Positions 25,643 through 34,492 of a stretch of DNA of 64,000 bases are shown piece after piece. Where the stretch lies: contig JAJSAM010000042.1 in assembly GCA_024274785.1 (NCBI GenBank), forward strand, positions 124,001-188,000, given 5' to 3'. A program made the translations under genes and the position numbers. The stretch's first letter is position 1; every line of letters begins with the position of its first letter. Source of the stretch: Planctomycetota bacterium (GTDB taxonomy: Bacteria; Planctomycetota; JAJSAM01). The notes beneath the pieces are model-generated. The model worked only from the letters and a program-made list of their open reading frames with translations. It did not search any database and was not told where the DNA came from.

Positions 25643-26239
25643 GTGCCCTTCTACACGCGCAAGCAACAGAGCGTTCTGGAATTCGTAGCTGAGTACCAGA
25701 GAGAAAGCGGAATCTCACCGACCCTGGAGGAGATCGGCCAGCACCTGGGCGTTACCCGGGTGACCGCCTTCCAACACGTCAAGAGTCTCACCCGCAAGGG
25801 TGCGATCCGGACGAGCCCGCTCCTGTCCCGTTCCATCGAGATTCTGGATCCCGATTATCGACCCGAGAGTGGCGTCCTCCCCATTCTGGGACGAATCGCC
25901 GCGGGCAGCCCCATCGAAGCGATCGAGATCCGCGAGGAGTTCGACCCGCGTGAATTCTTCCCTTCCGGGGAGGGTTACTATCTGTTGAAAGTGAAGGGCG
26001 ACTCCATGATCGGTGACCAGATCGCGGACGGTGACCTCGTGCTCGTGGAGCCTGGGCAGACCGCCGCCGACGGGGATACCGTGGTGGCCATTCTCCCCGG
26101 GGGCGACGCCACCTTGAAGCGTCTCTACCGCGAGGATGGGCGCTTCCGTCTGCAACCGAGCAACCCCACGATGAAGCCGATCTACACCGAGGACCTGGAG
26201 ATTCGCGGAGTGGTGCGGGGCGTTCTCCGGAGGTACTAG
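25643..26239 (+). CDS. lexA: LexA-type SOS repressor
   Basis: A 198-residue protein from GTG 25643, preceded by AAGGAGG with 5-nt spacing. The N-terminal winged helix reads TRKQQSVLEFVAEYQRESGISPTLEEIGQHLGV-T-RVTAFQHVKSLTRKGAI. The self-cleavage site is Ala-Gly in GRIAAGSPI. The serine protease pair is the Ser in VKGDSMIGDQI and the Lys in ATLKRLYRE. LexA blocks DNA-damage genes and cleaves itself when RecA filaments form. The recognition helix reads TRVTAFQHVKSL rather than the more usual SRSAVFKHLKAL-like sequence, so the operator may differ from well-known boxes. Confidence 0.95.
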   Translation: MPFYTRKQQSVLEFVAEYQRESGISPTLEEIGQHLGVTRVTAFQHVKSLTRKGAIRTSPLLSRSIEILDPDYRPESGVLPILGRIAAGSPIEAIEIREEFDPREFFPSGEGYYLLKVKGDSMIGDQIADGDLVLVEPGQTAADGDTVVAILPGGDATLKRLYREDGRFRLQPSNPTMKPIYTEDLEIRGVVRGVLRRY

Positions 26240-26683
26240 CCCGCTCAAGGGGCGTCGAGCCGGCTCAGGTGACGCGCGGTCGGGGCCTGGTGGATTGAGG
26301 GATCGCGCCCGGTCCTTCGAGTTTGGATTTCAAGCCACTTCGGAGGGCGGTGCTCCGTTGCCGCCGCGCCGGCTTCGGTGCGTTCGCCTTCCGCGGTGCG
26401 GGGGACCTGAGTCACGGCGGGGCCCGGCCGCAATGGAGAGTCGACCTCTCGGCGACCGTGCTGGCGGTCCGGGGCGTTACGCAGAATCTGCGTGCGCTGC
26501 GAAGGTTTTGAACGTCAGTAGTACATGATGCCTCCCTTGCGGGCCGGAGCAGTGCTCTCCGGCAGGCCCGTGCGCAGGCTCGGCACGGAGGCCGGTTCGC
26601 CGAAGGGGGAGGGGAGGCAGATGGGTGGGTGCACCATCCGGCGAGCCTGGCTTCATCTCCCATTCCGGCGCTACCATGCACGC
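26240..26683 (+). other. Gene-free interval after lexA
   Basis: I find no gene in this 444-nt stretch. ACGCAG-AAT-CTGCGT at 26479-26493 forms a 6-bp hairpin followed by TTTT at 26506-26509, a weak terminator candidate. A TACCAT hexamer at 26672-26677 sits 6 nt before the next start codon. Confidence 0.5.
26672..26677 (+). promoter_or_regulatory. Putative -10 element, leaderless start
   Basis: TACCAT lies exactly 6 nt before ATG 26684, with no Shine-Dalgarno sequence between. It is one of nine such sites in the window; no good -35 is visible. Confidence 0.45.
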
Positions 26684-28894
26684 ATGCGCATCCCGTCTTT
26701 ACTGATCGGCCTGCTCCTGATCCCGGCGTGCACCTCGCTGCCGGTACCCGTCGCCGAGGATGCGGATGCCGTTCAGTCCGCACACTTTCGATCCGTTCTG
26801 GCCGCGCTCGACCGCGGTGACCCCGCCGGGACTGGACTTCTGACGGAGTTCCTCTTGTCCTGGCCGGCCTCTCTGGATGGCCGCCGTCTCGACCAGAATC
26901 TTCGCGTTGCCAACGGGGACGGATGGAAGGTCTATGAGGAGGCGGCGGCCGCCTGGCGAGAATCGCCAGATGATGCGGGGTTGACTTATCTCTACGCGCG
27001 CTCGATCCCGGACCGGGAACTGCAAGCCGCGCTTTTCCGGCGGGCGATCGAACTCGACTCCTCGCTCTTCAACGCATGGTACGGCCTTGGCGTGGCGAGT
27101 CTCGAGATGGGAGAGGTCGGCACGGCGCTGACGGCCGCCAGGGGTGCGCTGGCGGCTCGGCCCGAGGACGCGGCGGCGATGATTCTGCTGGCGCGGGTGC
27201 TCTTGCGGACCGGGATGAGGGAGGACGCGGAGAGGATCTACTGCCTCGTGCTCGGGACACCCGGCGTGCGGCTCGCCCCGCTCCTCTCCGCTGCAAGGCG
27301 CATCTGGATGATCGGCCGGCCGGCGGAGGCGCTGGGACCCGTACTCGATGCACTCGCCGCCTCTCCGGGGGTGCCGGCCCTCGAGGGAATGGCCTGGTCG
27401 CTCCTCGGCGGGCGGGGGATCCCGGACGCGGAGGTGCGCCGTGCCCTTGTTCTTGCCAGTGCGGGGCGCACGGGAGTATCGCTGCTCCTGCGGGCCCGGT
27501 GCCGCGCGCTTCTCGGTGAGGCGGATGCTGCTCTCGTCATGCTCGATGCCGCCGCCGCCGCGGGGGTGGGTGGGTTCGTGGATCACGACGAATGGTTCGG
27601 CCTGGCTATCGAGGCTGGAGACTATCAGCGGGCGCTCGCGGTCCTTTCCGCCGGGCGGCCGGCTCTGCTCTCCGAGTCGCCGGTGAACTCTCGCACTCCG
27701 TTTGATGATCGACTGGATGCGGCACTGCTCGCGGCCGCCGGCGCCCCTGGATCGGTTGTGGCGATGGCCGAGCTTTCGCGCGCTCTTTCGCGCTGCGGCT
27801 TCGGCGACGCCGCGGCGACTTGCGCCGCGCGCGCGTTGACACTGCGGCCCGGGGATCCCGAACTTCAATCGCTGCTTCGGGACACCCTGGCCTGGCAGGC
27901 ATTCATGAGTGACATCGATCGCACGTTTCGCCGACTGCGCGAGGCGGAATGGCGCGATGGGGGTGGGGCATCGCTCGATGAAGTCCGTGCCGATCTCGCC
28001 CGCCAGTCCGTTCGCCACCTCGGCCGGGATATCGTCACCGGCATTGGTGAGCAATCGTATCCGTTTGTGGGCCGGGTCCTTCGGACGGACGCGGATGGCT
28101 CATCACCGGAGTGGATGGCCCGGGGCACGCTGCTCGTGGTGGGACAGCGAGCCGCAGCGCCGGTGGCGGCCGTCATGGCGCGGCTTGTCGGGCGCCTCGA
28201 GGGACTCATCGACGGAGAGGTTGAATACGATCTCGCGGTCGCCCGCGGGAGCACGGTCTCCCTGGACGACGCGATGCTCGGGGCGATTGCCGGTTTCACG
28301 CTGCCGGGGTGGATCAACATCGATCTCGACATCATCGATCGCACCTCGGCCCGGATCAGGCGCGAAGCGGGCAGAGCCCGGGAGGCTGAACTCTGGCCGG
28401 CCGGGGACGATGCGACGCGGTCTTCGCTCTGGTTCCCGGGTGGCGTCCGTGAGCGGATCGCCGCGCGCATCGGTGACGCGGGGGAATCGGGCCTGCTCGC
28501 CACTCTCACCCATGAGCGCGGGCACGCCGTCGATGCGGACAAGTACCTGCCGTTCCTCCCGAACCTGCCCCGCGCCTTCGTTGCGTTTGCGAGCCACGGG
28601 TTTTCGCCGAAGAGTGTAGAGGTGGGACTCGAACGCACCGCGGAGACCTGGGCGCTCCGGTTCTCACCGGACAAGCGCGTGGCGTTGCTCAACACCCTGT
28701 TGTTCCTGCCTTATGAGCTGAGCGCTCCGCCGCACTCGGTGGCGTACTACGAGATCGTGCGGGACCTGATCCGGGAGATCGATGGCGATCCGCGGGGCTA
28801 CCCGTCCATCGATCGCCGCTTCAATATTCTGCAGCAGCTCGATCGCCTGAACGACGCGGAACTCGCCAGGGCTATCTCTCGCGCTCTTCGGTGA
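26684..28894 (+). CDS. TPR lipoprotein with C-terminal HExxH metalloprotease-like domain
   Basis: A 736-residue protein. ATG 26684 gives a lipoprotein signal (MRIPSLLIGLLLIPAC). Several TPR-like repeats follow (AWYGLGVASLEMGEVGTALTAARGALAARPEDAAAM, for example). The C-terminal third contains LTHERGHAVDADKYLPFLP, an HExxH zinc-binding motif. About 35 residues later comes VGLERTAETWALRF, whose Glu could be the third ligand. This would make it an envelope-anchored zinc peptidase with a protein-binding TPR arm. I do not recognise a named family, and activity is inferred from the motif alone. Its last 23 nt overlap the convergent aminopeptidase gene. Confidence 0.6.
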   Translation: MRIPSLLIGLLLIPACTSLPVPVAEDADAVQSAHFRSVLAALDRGDPAGTGLLTEFLLSWPASLDGRRLDQNLRVANGDGWKVYEEAAAAWRESPDDAGLTYLYARSIPDRELQAALFRRAIELDSSLFNAWYGLGVASLEMGEVGTALTAARGALAARPEDAAAMILLARVLLRTGMREDAERIYCLVLGTPGVRLAPLLSAARRIWMIGRPAEALGPVLDALAASPGVPALEGMAWSLLGGRGIPDAEVRRALVLASAGRTGVSLLLRARCRALLGEADAALVMLDAAAAAGVGGFVDHDEWFGLAIEAGDYQRALAVLSAGRPALLSESPVNSRTPFDDRLDAALLAAAGAPGSVVAMAELSRALSRCGFGDAAATCAARALTLRPGDPELQSLLRDTLAWQAFMSDIDRTFRRLREAEWRDGGGASLDEVRADLARQSVRHLGRDIVTGIGEQSYPFVGRVLRTDADGSSPEWMARGTLLVVGQRAAAPVAAVMARLVGRLEGLIDGEVEYDLAVARGSTVSLDDAMLGAIAGFTLPGWINIDLDIIDRTSARIRREAGRAREAELWPAGDDATRSSLWFPGGVRERIAARIGDAGESGLLATLTHERGHAVDADKYLPFLPNLPRAFVAFASHGFSPKSVEVGLERTAETWALRFSPDKRVALLNTLLFLPYELSAPPHSVAYYEIVRDLIREIDGDPRGYPSIDRRFNILQQLDRLNDAELARAISRALR

Positions 28895-30344
28895 GCCGGC
28901 CGGTCGACATGATCTTCTCGATCTCCGTACGCTCCCTCGCGATCTTCGCCGAGAGAATCGTGCAGCCGTCCTCGGTGACGACCACGGTATCCTCGATGCG
29001 GATTCCGACCCCACTCTCGGGGAGGTAGACGCCGGGCTCCACGGTGAAGACCATCCCGGGGCGCAGCGGCCCGGATGAGCGAGGGTCGTGGACGTCGAGA
29101 CCGACGTGGTGGCTGACGCCGTGCATCCAGCCGCGCTTCAGACCGGCCTTGGTGATGACCGTCCGGGCCGCGGCGTTGACCTCGGAGAGCGTGGCGCCGG
29201 GGCGGATCACCGCGATCGCTGCCTTTTGCGCCGCGAGCACCACGTCATAGATCCGGGCCTGCTCCGCGGTGAAGACGCCGTTCGCCGGGAAGGTGCGGGT
29301 GATGTCCGAAGCGTAGCCCCCTACTTCCGCTCCGACATCCATGAGGACGAGGTCGCCGTCCTGGATCCGGCGGGTGTTGCTACGATAGTGGAGAATGGTG
29401 CTGTTCGGGCCGGAGGCGACGATGGAATCGAAGGCCTGGCGTTGGGCGCCGCCGCGCCGGCAGTCGAACTCGAGGGCGGCTTGCAGTTCGTACTCGGCCA
29501 TGCCCGGGCGGCAGGTCCGCATGGAGCGGCGGAGACCCGCAGCGGTGAGGTTACAGGCGCGACTGATGAGCGAGATCTCCGCCGGGCTCTTGACGGCGCG
29601 GAGACGGGCGATGATCGGGCGCGCCGACATGACGGCGAGATCCGCGCGCTGTTCCATGAGCGGGGCAAGGGCCTTCGGTGGGGGGGCGCCGGCATCGAGC
29701 AGGTAGAGAGGACTGCCGTGGGGGAGTTCGAGCAGGTCGGGCAGGAGTCGCTGGATGGGGCGCACCGTTTGGATCCCGGTGGTCCGGGCGGCACTCGGAC
29801 CGGGATAGAGACCGGGTCCGTTCCAGCGTTCGCGTGGTCTGCTGTGCGATCGGAGATAGAGACGGGTTTCCAAGGTGGCCGGCCCTCGCTCCTCCCGCAT
29901 CGCCAGACGCGCTTGCCGGGCGCTGCGAACGGCGGATGTGTCGAGTTCGGACAGCTCCGCCCGCAGTTCGGCGAACCCGGACTTGCGCAGAAGTGCGCGA
30001 AGCAGGGCGGAAGCAGCCTCGATCTCCGCGGCAACTTTGTACACGCGGTCCGCGCGTTTGGTCGAGTGCGGCCGGCGCACCGTGACGACGAGCGCTGAGC
30101 CGGCTTCGGTCAGACCCGACAGGTAGCGGAAACTGGGTTCTGGTGCGGTGCCTCGTACTCCGGGCGACCCGGGGCCGAACAGGACGAAGGTTCCGACATC
30201 GACGTGCTCGGCGAGGGCGGCGCGCCGGGCGGCGCACTCGAGTCGGAGGTCACTGGGGTCGTCAGGGCCGGCGGCGGCCGGTGCGAGGGTGATCGCGAGG
30301 AGCAGAGGGAGAATGGCGAAGCGACGCAGCGGGCTTGAGTTCAC
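28872..30344 (-). CDS. Exported Xaa-Pro aminopeptidase-like M24B peptidase
   Basis: A 490-residue protein with a signal peptide (FAILPLLLAITLAPAAAG). It has an N-terminal creatinase-like domain (FVLFGPGSPGVRGTAPEPSFRYLSGLTEAGSALVV) and a C-terminal pita-bread catalytic domain. The five metal ligands of M24 enzymes are visible: Asp in LMDVGAEVGGYASDITRTF (two Asp), His in SHHVGLDVHD, Glu in FTVEPGVYLP and Glu in GIRIEDTVVV. Such enzymes remove N-terminal residues before proline. Its start overlaps the ptsN-like stop by 4 nt, so it ends a coupled operon. Export is unusual compared with cytosolic PepP. Confidence 0.88.
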   Translation of the reverse strand: MNSSPLRRFAILPLLLAITLAPAAAGPDDPSDLRLECAARRAALAEHVDVGTFVLFGPGSPGVRGTAPEPSFRYLSGLTEAGSALVVTVRRPHSTKRADRVYKVAAEIEAASALLRALLRKSGFAELRAELSELDTSAVRSARQARLAMREERGPATLETRLYLRSHSRPRERWNGPGLYPGPSAARTTGIQTVRPIQRLLPDLLELPHGSPLYLLDAGAPPPKALAPLMEQRADLAVMSARPIIARLRAVKSPAEISLISRACNLTAAGLRRSMRTCRPGMAEYELQAALEFDCRRGGAQRQAFDSIVASGPNSTILHYRSNTRRIQDGDLVLMDVGAEVGGYASDITRTFPANGVFTAEQARIYDVVLAAQKAAIAVIRPGATLSEVNAAARTVITKAGLKRGWMHGVSHHVGLDVHDPRSSGPLRPGMVFTVEPGVYLPESGVGIRIEDTVVVTEDGCTILSAKIARERTEIEKIMSTGRLTEERER

Positions 30345-30796
30345 CGGCCCGCGCTCGACAGGACGTCGATCAACTCCGTCGGAGTTTCGGCCGCCAGAAC
30401 GGCGGTGCGAACCTCTTCGCTCTTCAGGCGGAGGGTCACAACGGCGAGGATTTCCAGGTAGCGCTGCTGCTCCTGGCTCGGCCCGGCGATCAGTACGACG
30501 ATGTTCACCGGTTTCTGGTCAAGCGCGCTGAAGTCGATCCCGGAGCGGGTGCGCCCGAGGGCGACGACGAAGTCCTTGACGGAGGGGATCTTCGCGTGGG
30601 GGATGGCGATGCCGAGACCGATGCCGGTGGACATGATCCCTTCACGTTCGAAGATGGCTTCCTGGAGTTTCTCGGCGTCCCCGACGGAGGAACTGTCCGC
30701 GGAGAGGGCGACGAGTTCCATGATGGCCCCGTCCTTGCTGGTCGACTTGAGGTCGATCACGCGCTCCGGGGAGAGGTAGTCTCTGATGTTGATCAC
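30341..30796 (-). CDS. PTS EIIA (fructose/nitrogen type) domain protein
   Basis: A 151-residue protein from GTG 30796, whose GTG overlaps the yraN stop (GTGA) and has GAGGGG upstream. The family motifs are NIRDYLSPERVIDL, EAIFEREGIMSTGIGLGIAIPHAKIP with the phospho-acceptor His in IPHAK, and RYLEILAVVTLRLKSEEV. Stand-alone EIIA-2 proteins such as PtsN are regulatory phosphocarriers rather than sugar importers, and no EIIB or EIIC gene is near. It could link carbon or nitrogen status to other processes. Which one is not shown by the sequence. Confidence 0.85.
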   Translation of the reverse strand: MINIRDYLSPERVIDLKSTSKDGAIMELVALSADSSSVGDAEKLQEAIFEREGIMSTGIGLGIAIPHAKIPSVKDFVVALGRTRSGIDFSALDQKPVNIVVLIAGPSQEQQRYLEILAVVTLRLKSEEVRTAVLAAETPTELIDVLSSAGR

Positions 30797-31164
30797 CGCG
30801 CTGCCCCCTCGTCGAATGCCGCCTTCATCCAACTGACGGAAACCGGCCGCCCGTCGTCTCCGAGCGTGACCGCGGCGATATCGTACCGCCGCGGATGGTC
30901 CGTCAAGCCCTTTCTCCGCAGAAACGCCAGGGCCCCGCGGATGATATGGCGCTGTTTGGCGCCGTCCACGGCTTCCAGCGGTCCGACGCGGGCGTCCCGG
31001 GAGCGAGATTTCACCTCCACGAAGACAATGGTCTTTCCGTCGAGGGCGACGAGGTCGATCTCCGCCCCGGCGGAGCGGAGATTGCGCTCGAGGAGAGTCA
31101 TGCGCAACCGCTTGAGCTCTCTCTCGGCAGCGCGCTCGCCGGCCTCACCCCGTCGATCGGTCAA
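30793..31164 (-). CDS. yraN: YraN (UPF0102) nuclease-fold protein
   Basis: A 123-residue protein from TTG 31164, with GGAG upstream, 2 nt after the rplS stop codon. It shows GEAGERAAERELKR, the conserved R-N-x-R-x(2)-GAEIDLVALDG and VFVEVKSRS, the E-x(n)-D-x(n)-E-x-K pattern of the restriction-endonuclease-like fold. rplS-rnhB-yraN is a frequent order, and rnhB is missing here. The biological role of YraN is not settled. Confidence 0.9.
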   Translation of the reverse strand: MTDRRGEAGERAAERELKRLRMTLLERNLRSAGAEIDLVALDGKTIVFVEVKSRSRDARVGPLEAVDGAKQRHIIRGALAFLRRKGLTDHPRRYDIAAVTLGDDGRPVSVSWMKAAFDEGAAR

Positions 31165-31166
31165 GC

Positions 31167-31619
31167 CTACTCCTCGGAAGAGGTTTCAGCCGCGGCAGCA
31201 CGAGCGCGGGCGGCCTTCTTCTCCTTCTCGTAGGCCATCCGGGTCTTGTCCCAGATCTTCTCCTTGACGCGCGTGGCCTTGCCGGTGCGGTCGCGGAGGT
31301 AATAGAGCTTCGCGCGGCGGACGCGGCCCATTCGCTTCACCTCGATGCCTCGAACCTTCGGTGAGTGAAGGGGAAAGGTCCGCTCCACACCCTCACCGGC
31401 GACGATCCGGCGGACCGTGAAGGTCTCGCGGTTGCCGCTACCCTTGCGGCGGATCACCGTACCGTTGAAGATCTGGATCCTCTCCTTCTCTTCGGTCTTG
31501 CCGCGACCGACCTCGACCGTTTCGACGATGGAGACGCTGACGTCCACCGTATCCCCGATCCGGAAATCGGGAAGATCGTTCTTCATGTACCCCTGCTCCA
31601 GGTCGTCAAGTCGCCTCAT
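31167..31619 (-). CDS. rplS: 50S ribosomal protein L19
   Basis: A 150-residue protein with [27 protein letters not shown], then [42 protein letters not shown] and [23 protein letters not shown]. This is the complete L19 core, followed by an Ala/Glu-rich 25-residue tail. L19 sits at the 30S-50S interface. It starts 14 nt inside the end of trmD, so the two are coupled. Confidence 0.97.
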   Translation of the reverse strand: MRRLDDLEQGYMKNDLPDFRIGDTVDVSVSIVETVEVGRGKTEEKERIQIFNGTVIRRKGSGNRETFTVRRIVAGEGVERTFPLHSPKVRGIEVKRMGRVRRAKLYYLRDRTGKATRVKEKIWDKTRMAYEKEKKAARARAAAAETSSEE

Positions 31620-32298
31620 CGGACCGCTCCTTCATGCGACGCTCGCGGGTGATCCGCCGCGCCATGTCCTGCCGCCACTTCCTGATATTCTCGTGGTGCC
31701 CGGAGAGCAGCACCTCCGGCACCTTGAGCCCGCGGTATTCCGCGGGCCGCGTGTATTGCGGATACTCCAGAAGCCCCTCTCCGGAGAAGGACTCCTCCAT
31801 CAGCGACTCGGCCGACCCCAACACTCCCTGGAGCAACCGGGCCACCGCGTCGACGATGACCATCGCCGCGGTTTCACCACCGGAGAGGACGAAGTCGCCG
31901 ACGGAGAGTTCGTCCGGTTCGAGTAACTCCCGGACCCTCTCGTCGAAGCCTTCATAGTGTCCGCAGATCAGGATGACGTGATCCTTGCCCGCGAACTCCT
32001 CCGCCGTCGACTGCCGGAACCTGCGGCCCGTGGGCGTGAGCAGCACCACGTGGGCACCTTCTCCACGCTCGCGGAGCACGTGTTCCGTGCACCTCACGAC
32101 CGGTTCGACCTTCATCACCATTCCCGGGCCGCCGCCGTACGGCTTGTCGTCGGCGGATCGGTGGCGATCCGTCGTAAACTCCCGAGGATCCCAGAGTCCG
32201 ACATCCAGCAGGCCCTTTTCCCGGGCGATCCTCAGGATGGACTCGGAGAGGATCCCATCGAACATCCCGGGAAACAGGGTCAAGACGTCGATTTTCAC
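31606..32298 (-). CDS. trmD: tRNA (guanine-N1)-methyltransferase
   Basis: A 230-residue protein. Its knotted SPOUT fold is marked by [78 protein letters not shown] and [12 protein letters not shown]. TrmD methylates G37 of tRNAs with S-adenosylmethionine and prevents frameshifting. rpsP and rimM, the usual upstream partners, are absent, so trmD is first in this operon and faces ribE across a 139-nt gap. Confidence 0.97.
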   Translation of the reverse strand: MKIDVLTLFPGMFDGILSESILRIAREKGLLDVGLWDPREFTTDRHRSADDKPYGGGPGMVMKVEPVVRCTEHVLRERGEGAHVVLLTPTGRRFRQSTAEEFAGKDHVILICGHYEGFDERVRELLEPDELSVGDFVLSGGETAAMVIVDAVARLLQGVLGSAESLMEESFSGEGLLEYPQYTRPAEYRGLKVPEVLLSGHHENIRKWRQDMARRITRERRMKERSDEAT

Positions 32299-32425
32299 AG
32301 GGAGCGCCGGTTCCGGAAACGCGTTCCGCTCACGCCGATGCGAATCCGGCGCACAAAACCGGAGAGGGTAGCCGCAAGCGCGCCCGGGTCAAGGTTTTTC
32401 GCCGACTCGGCCCCGGCCGGCAAGG

Positions 32426-32431
32426 TATGCT
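32426..32431 (+). promoter_or_regulatory. Putative -10 element, leaderless ribE
   Basis: TATGCT lies exactly 6 nt before ATG 32438, and no ribosome-binding site is present. Confidence 0.45.
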
Positions 32432-32437
32432 CCGGCC

Positions 32438-33076
32438 ATGTTCACAGGGATCGTACAGAAGGTGGGCACCGTCCTCGACGTTCGTCGCGGTGGCGTTACG
32501 GCCTCGCTGGCGATCGATGCGGGCGCGCTGGCGGGGGATGTCGTTCTCGGCGACTCGGTGGCGGTGAACGGGGTTTGCCTGACCGTGACTTCGATCGCTG
32601 CCCCGATCCTGACCTTCGACGTCGTGACGGAGACTCTCCGCAAGTCAACGCAGGGACGACTGGCGCGCGGGAACAAGGTCAACCTCGAGGGCGCCCTGAA
32701 AGTCGGCGAACGTCTCTCCGGCCACTTCGTGATGGGGCACGTGGACGGGGTGGGCGAGGTCGTGTCGAGGACGGTCGAGCCAGGGCAGGTCACGGTTACG
32801 GTGAGAACCCCGGAGAGCGTGGCCGGGCTCGTGATCGAGAAGGGCTCCGTGGCCATCGACGGTGTGAGCCTGACCACCTGGGACGTTGGGGCCGACCGCT
32901 TCTCCGTGGCTCTGGTGCCCCACACGCTCAGGGAAACCACGCTGGTGGATCTTCGCGGCGGCGACCTGGTGAACCTCGAGGCCGACATTATCGCGAGGTG
33001 GGTGGCGAAGTTGATTCCGGGGAAAGCCGCGGGAGGGCTGACCATGGAAAAGCTGCGCGACGCCGGATACGGGTAG
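32438..33076 (+). CDS. ribE: Riboflavin synthase alpha subunit
   Basis: A 212-residue protein with two homologous lumazine-binding halves. The first begins MFTGIVQKVGTV and contains SVAVNGVCLTV and FDVVTETLRKST. The second contains GHFVMGHVDGVGEV, KGSVAIDGVSLT and LVPHTLRETTL. It dismutates 6,7-dimethyl-8-ribityllumazine to riboflavin. No other rib gene is adjacent and there is no recognisable FMN riboswitch in the 139-nt upstream gap. Riboflavin supply would serve the flavoprotein Rnf subunits, but that link is only thematic. Confidence 0.95.
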   Translation: MFTGIVQKVGTVLDVRRGGVTASLAIDAGALAGDVVLGDSVAVNGVCLTVTSIAAPILTFDVVTETLRKSTQGRLARGNKVNLEGALKVGERLSGHFVMGHVDGVGEVVSRTVEPGQVTVTVRTPESVAGLVIEKGSVAIDGVSLTTWDVGADRFSVALVPHTLRETTLVDLRGGDLVNLEADIIARWVAKLIPGKAAGGLTMEKLRDAGYG

Positions 33077-33079
33077 AAT
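33074..33079 (+). promoter_or_regulatory. Putative -10 element, leaderless start
   Basis: TAGAAT, 5 of 6 to the sigma-70 -10 consensus, lies exactly 6 nt before ATG 33086 and overlaps the ribE stop codon. Confidence 0.5.
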
Positions 33080-33085
33080 CGGGTC

Positions 33086-34480
33086 ATGCGGCGTTCACTG
33101 ACCATCCTGCTGCTCCTGTTCCTGATCAACGCCGCGGATCCCGTCGTGGCGAAAGAGAGGGGTTTCACCACCGCGGTCGCCGCGATGCGCAAGGGCCTCC
33201 GCTCGAGTAATCTCAACGAGCGCCGGCTCGCGGTCTGGGAGATCGACGGTTTCGACACTCCGGAGGCGGCCCGGGTGCTCTGCCGCGCGGTGCTCAATCG
33301 CGATGACCGGGCGGCGGTGATCGGTGCCGGCATCAAGCTGCTCGGCGCGCTCGATTCCGACGAGGCGGTTAAGACGGTGATCCGGGAATCGAAGTCCGGC
33401 AGGCCGATTCGTCGCGCCCGTGCGATCGAGGCCCTCGGCCGGATCGGCGGCCCCCGGGTGGAAGAGCGCCTCCTGACCGCCGCCTACGATGACGACCCGA
33501 AGGTCCGGACGAGCGCGGTGCTGGCCCTCGAAAACCTCGCCTCGGACCGCGCTGAGTTCGTCATTGGCGATGCGCTCCGGTCGAAGTACTGGACGGTTCG
33601 CTCCGCGGCCATTCGGGTGGCGCGCCGCCGTGGGAAGGAAGCTGCGGTGGGGGGCCTGATCGAGCGCCTGCGGCCGGGCGCCGAGGATGGGCGGCTGGCG
33701 GGCGATGCGACCCTGGCCCTTCGTGAGCTTACCGGGCAGGGCTACGGTGTTTCCTACGAATCGTGGCGCCGGTGGTTCGAGAAGGTCAAGGGCGGCAAAC
33801 TCCCCAGTGCTCCGCCGGGAGTCACCGGAGCGCCGCCGAAGAGCCGCGTCCAATTCGCCGGGATCAGGTCCATGGCTCGCCGGGTCGTTTTCGTGCTGGC
33901 GGTCCATGAGTCCATGCGCGACGAGTTCGACCGGCCCGGGAAGTGGCGCATCCCCCGCGATGTGAAAGAGGCGGGCGGTCCCGAATTGAAGGAGTGGGAG
34001 GAGGCGAAAACCAAGCTGGAGTTCGCGCAGCTCTGGCTGGCCTTTGCGATCAACCACTTGTCCCCGGAGGTCCGGTTCGACGTGGTGACGTACGGCCAGG
34101 GTGCCGACGCGGCCTTCGACGAACTCGTGCCCGCGACGCCGGCGAACCGCCGGAAGGCGGTGCGTCGCATCCGGTCCCTCTCGCCCTCCGGGCGCGCCAA
34201 CCTCTACTCCGGGCTCAAGCTCACCTTCCGGTTGGTCTCCAGGGATCCGCTCGACGAGAAGAGCCTGAACGAAGGGCCGGAGGCGGTCATCTTCATCTCC
34301 GACGGCAACTGCGAGCTCGGGGAAATCGACCAGAGCTACGCGATCATCGACGAGGTGGCGCGACTGAACCTGTACCGGCAGATCTCCTTTTATGCGGTTT
34401 CGCCGGGAGAGGGAGACTCGCGGGTGCTTTCGGAACTCGGCGGCATCGGCCCGGGCGGCGGAGCGTTCAGCATTCCTTGA
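33086..34480 (+). CDS. Secreted HEAT-repeat protein with degenerate von Willebrand A domain
   Basis: A 464-residue protein with a signal peptide (LTILLLLFLINAADPVVA). Residues about 30-215 are HEAT repeats (for example RRARAIEALGRIGGPRVEERLL). They are followed by the LRELTGQGYGVSYESWRRWFEKVKGG motif and a VWA-like domain. The metal-site motif DxSxS is replaced: nt 33887-33916 encode VFVLAVHESM, so Asp is Ala and the first Ser is His. The later Thr is also lost (SGRANLYSGL), although FISDGNCELG keeps its Asp. A paralogue at 35800 has an intact site. This copy may bind partners without metal. Confidence 0.7.
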   Translation: MRRSLTILLLLFLINAADPVVAKERGFTTAVAAMRKGLRSSNLNERRLAVWEIDGFDTPEAARVLCRAVLNRDDRAAVIGAGIKLLGALDSDEAVKTVIRESKSGRPIRRARAIEALGRIGGPRVEERLLTAAYDDDPKVRTSAVLALENLASDRAEFVIGDALRSKYWTVRSAAIRVARRRGKEAAVGGLIERLRPGAEDGRLAGDATLALRELTGQGYGVSYESWRRWFEKVKGGKLPSAPPGVTGAPPKSRVQFAGIRSMARRVVFVLAVHESMRDEFDRPGKWRIPRDVKEAGGPELKEWEEAKTKLEFAQLWLAFAINHLSPEVRFDVVTYGQGADAAFDELVPATPANRRKAVRRIRSLSPSGRANLYSGLKLTFRLVSRDPLDEKSLNEGPEAVIFISDGNCELGEIDQSYAIIDEVARLNLYRQISFYAVSPGEGDSRVLSELGGIGPGGGAFSIP

Positions 34481-34492
34481 AGCGGTGGCAGC

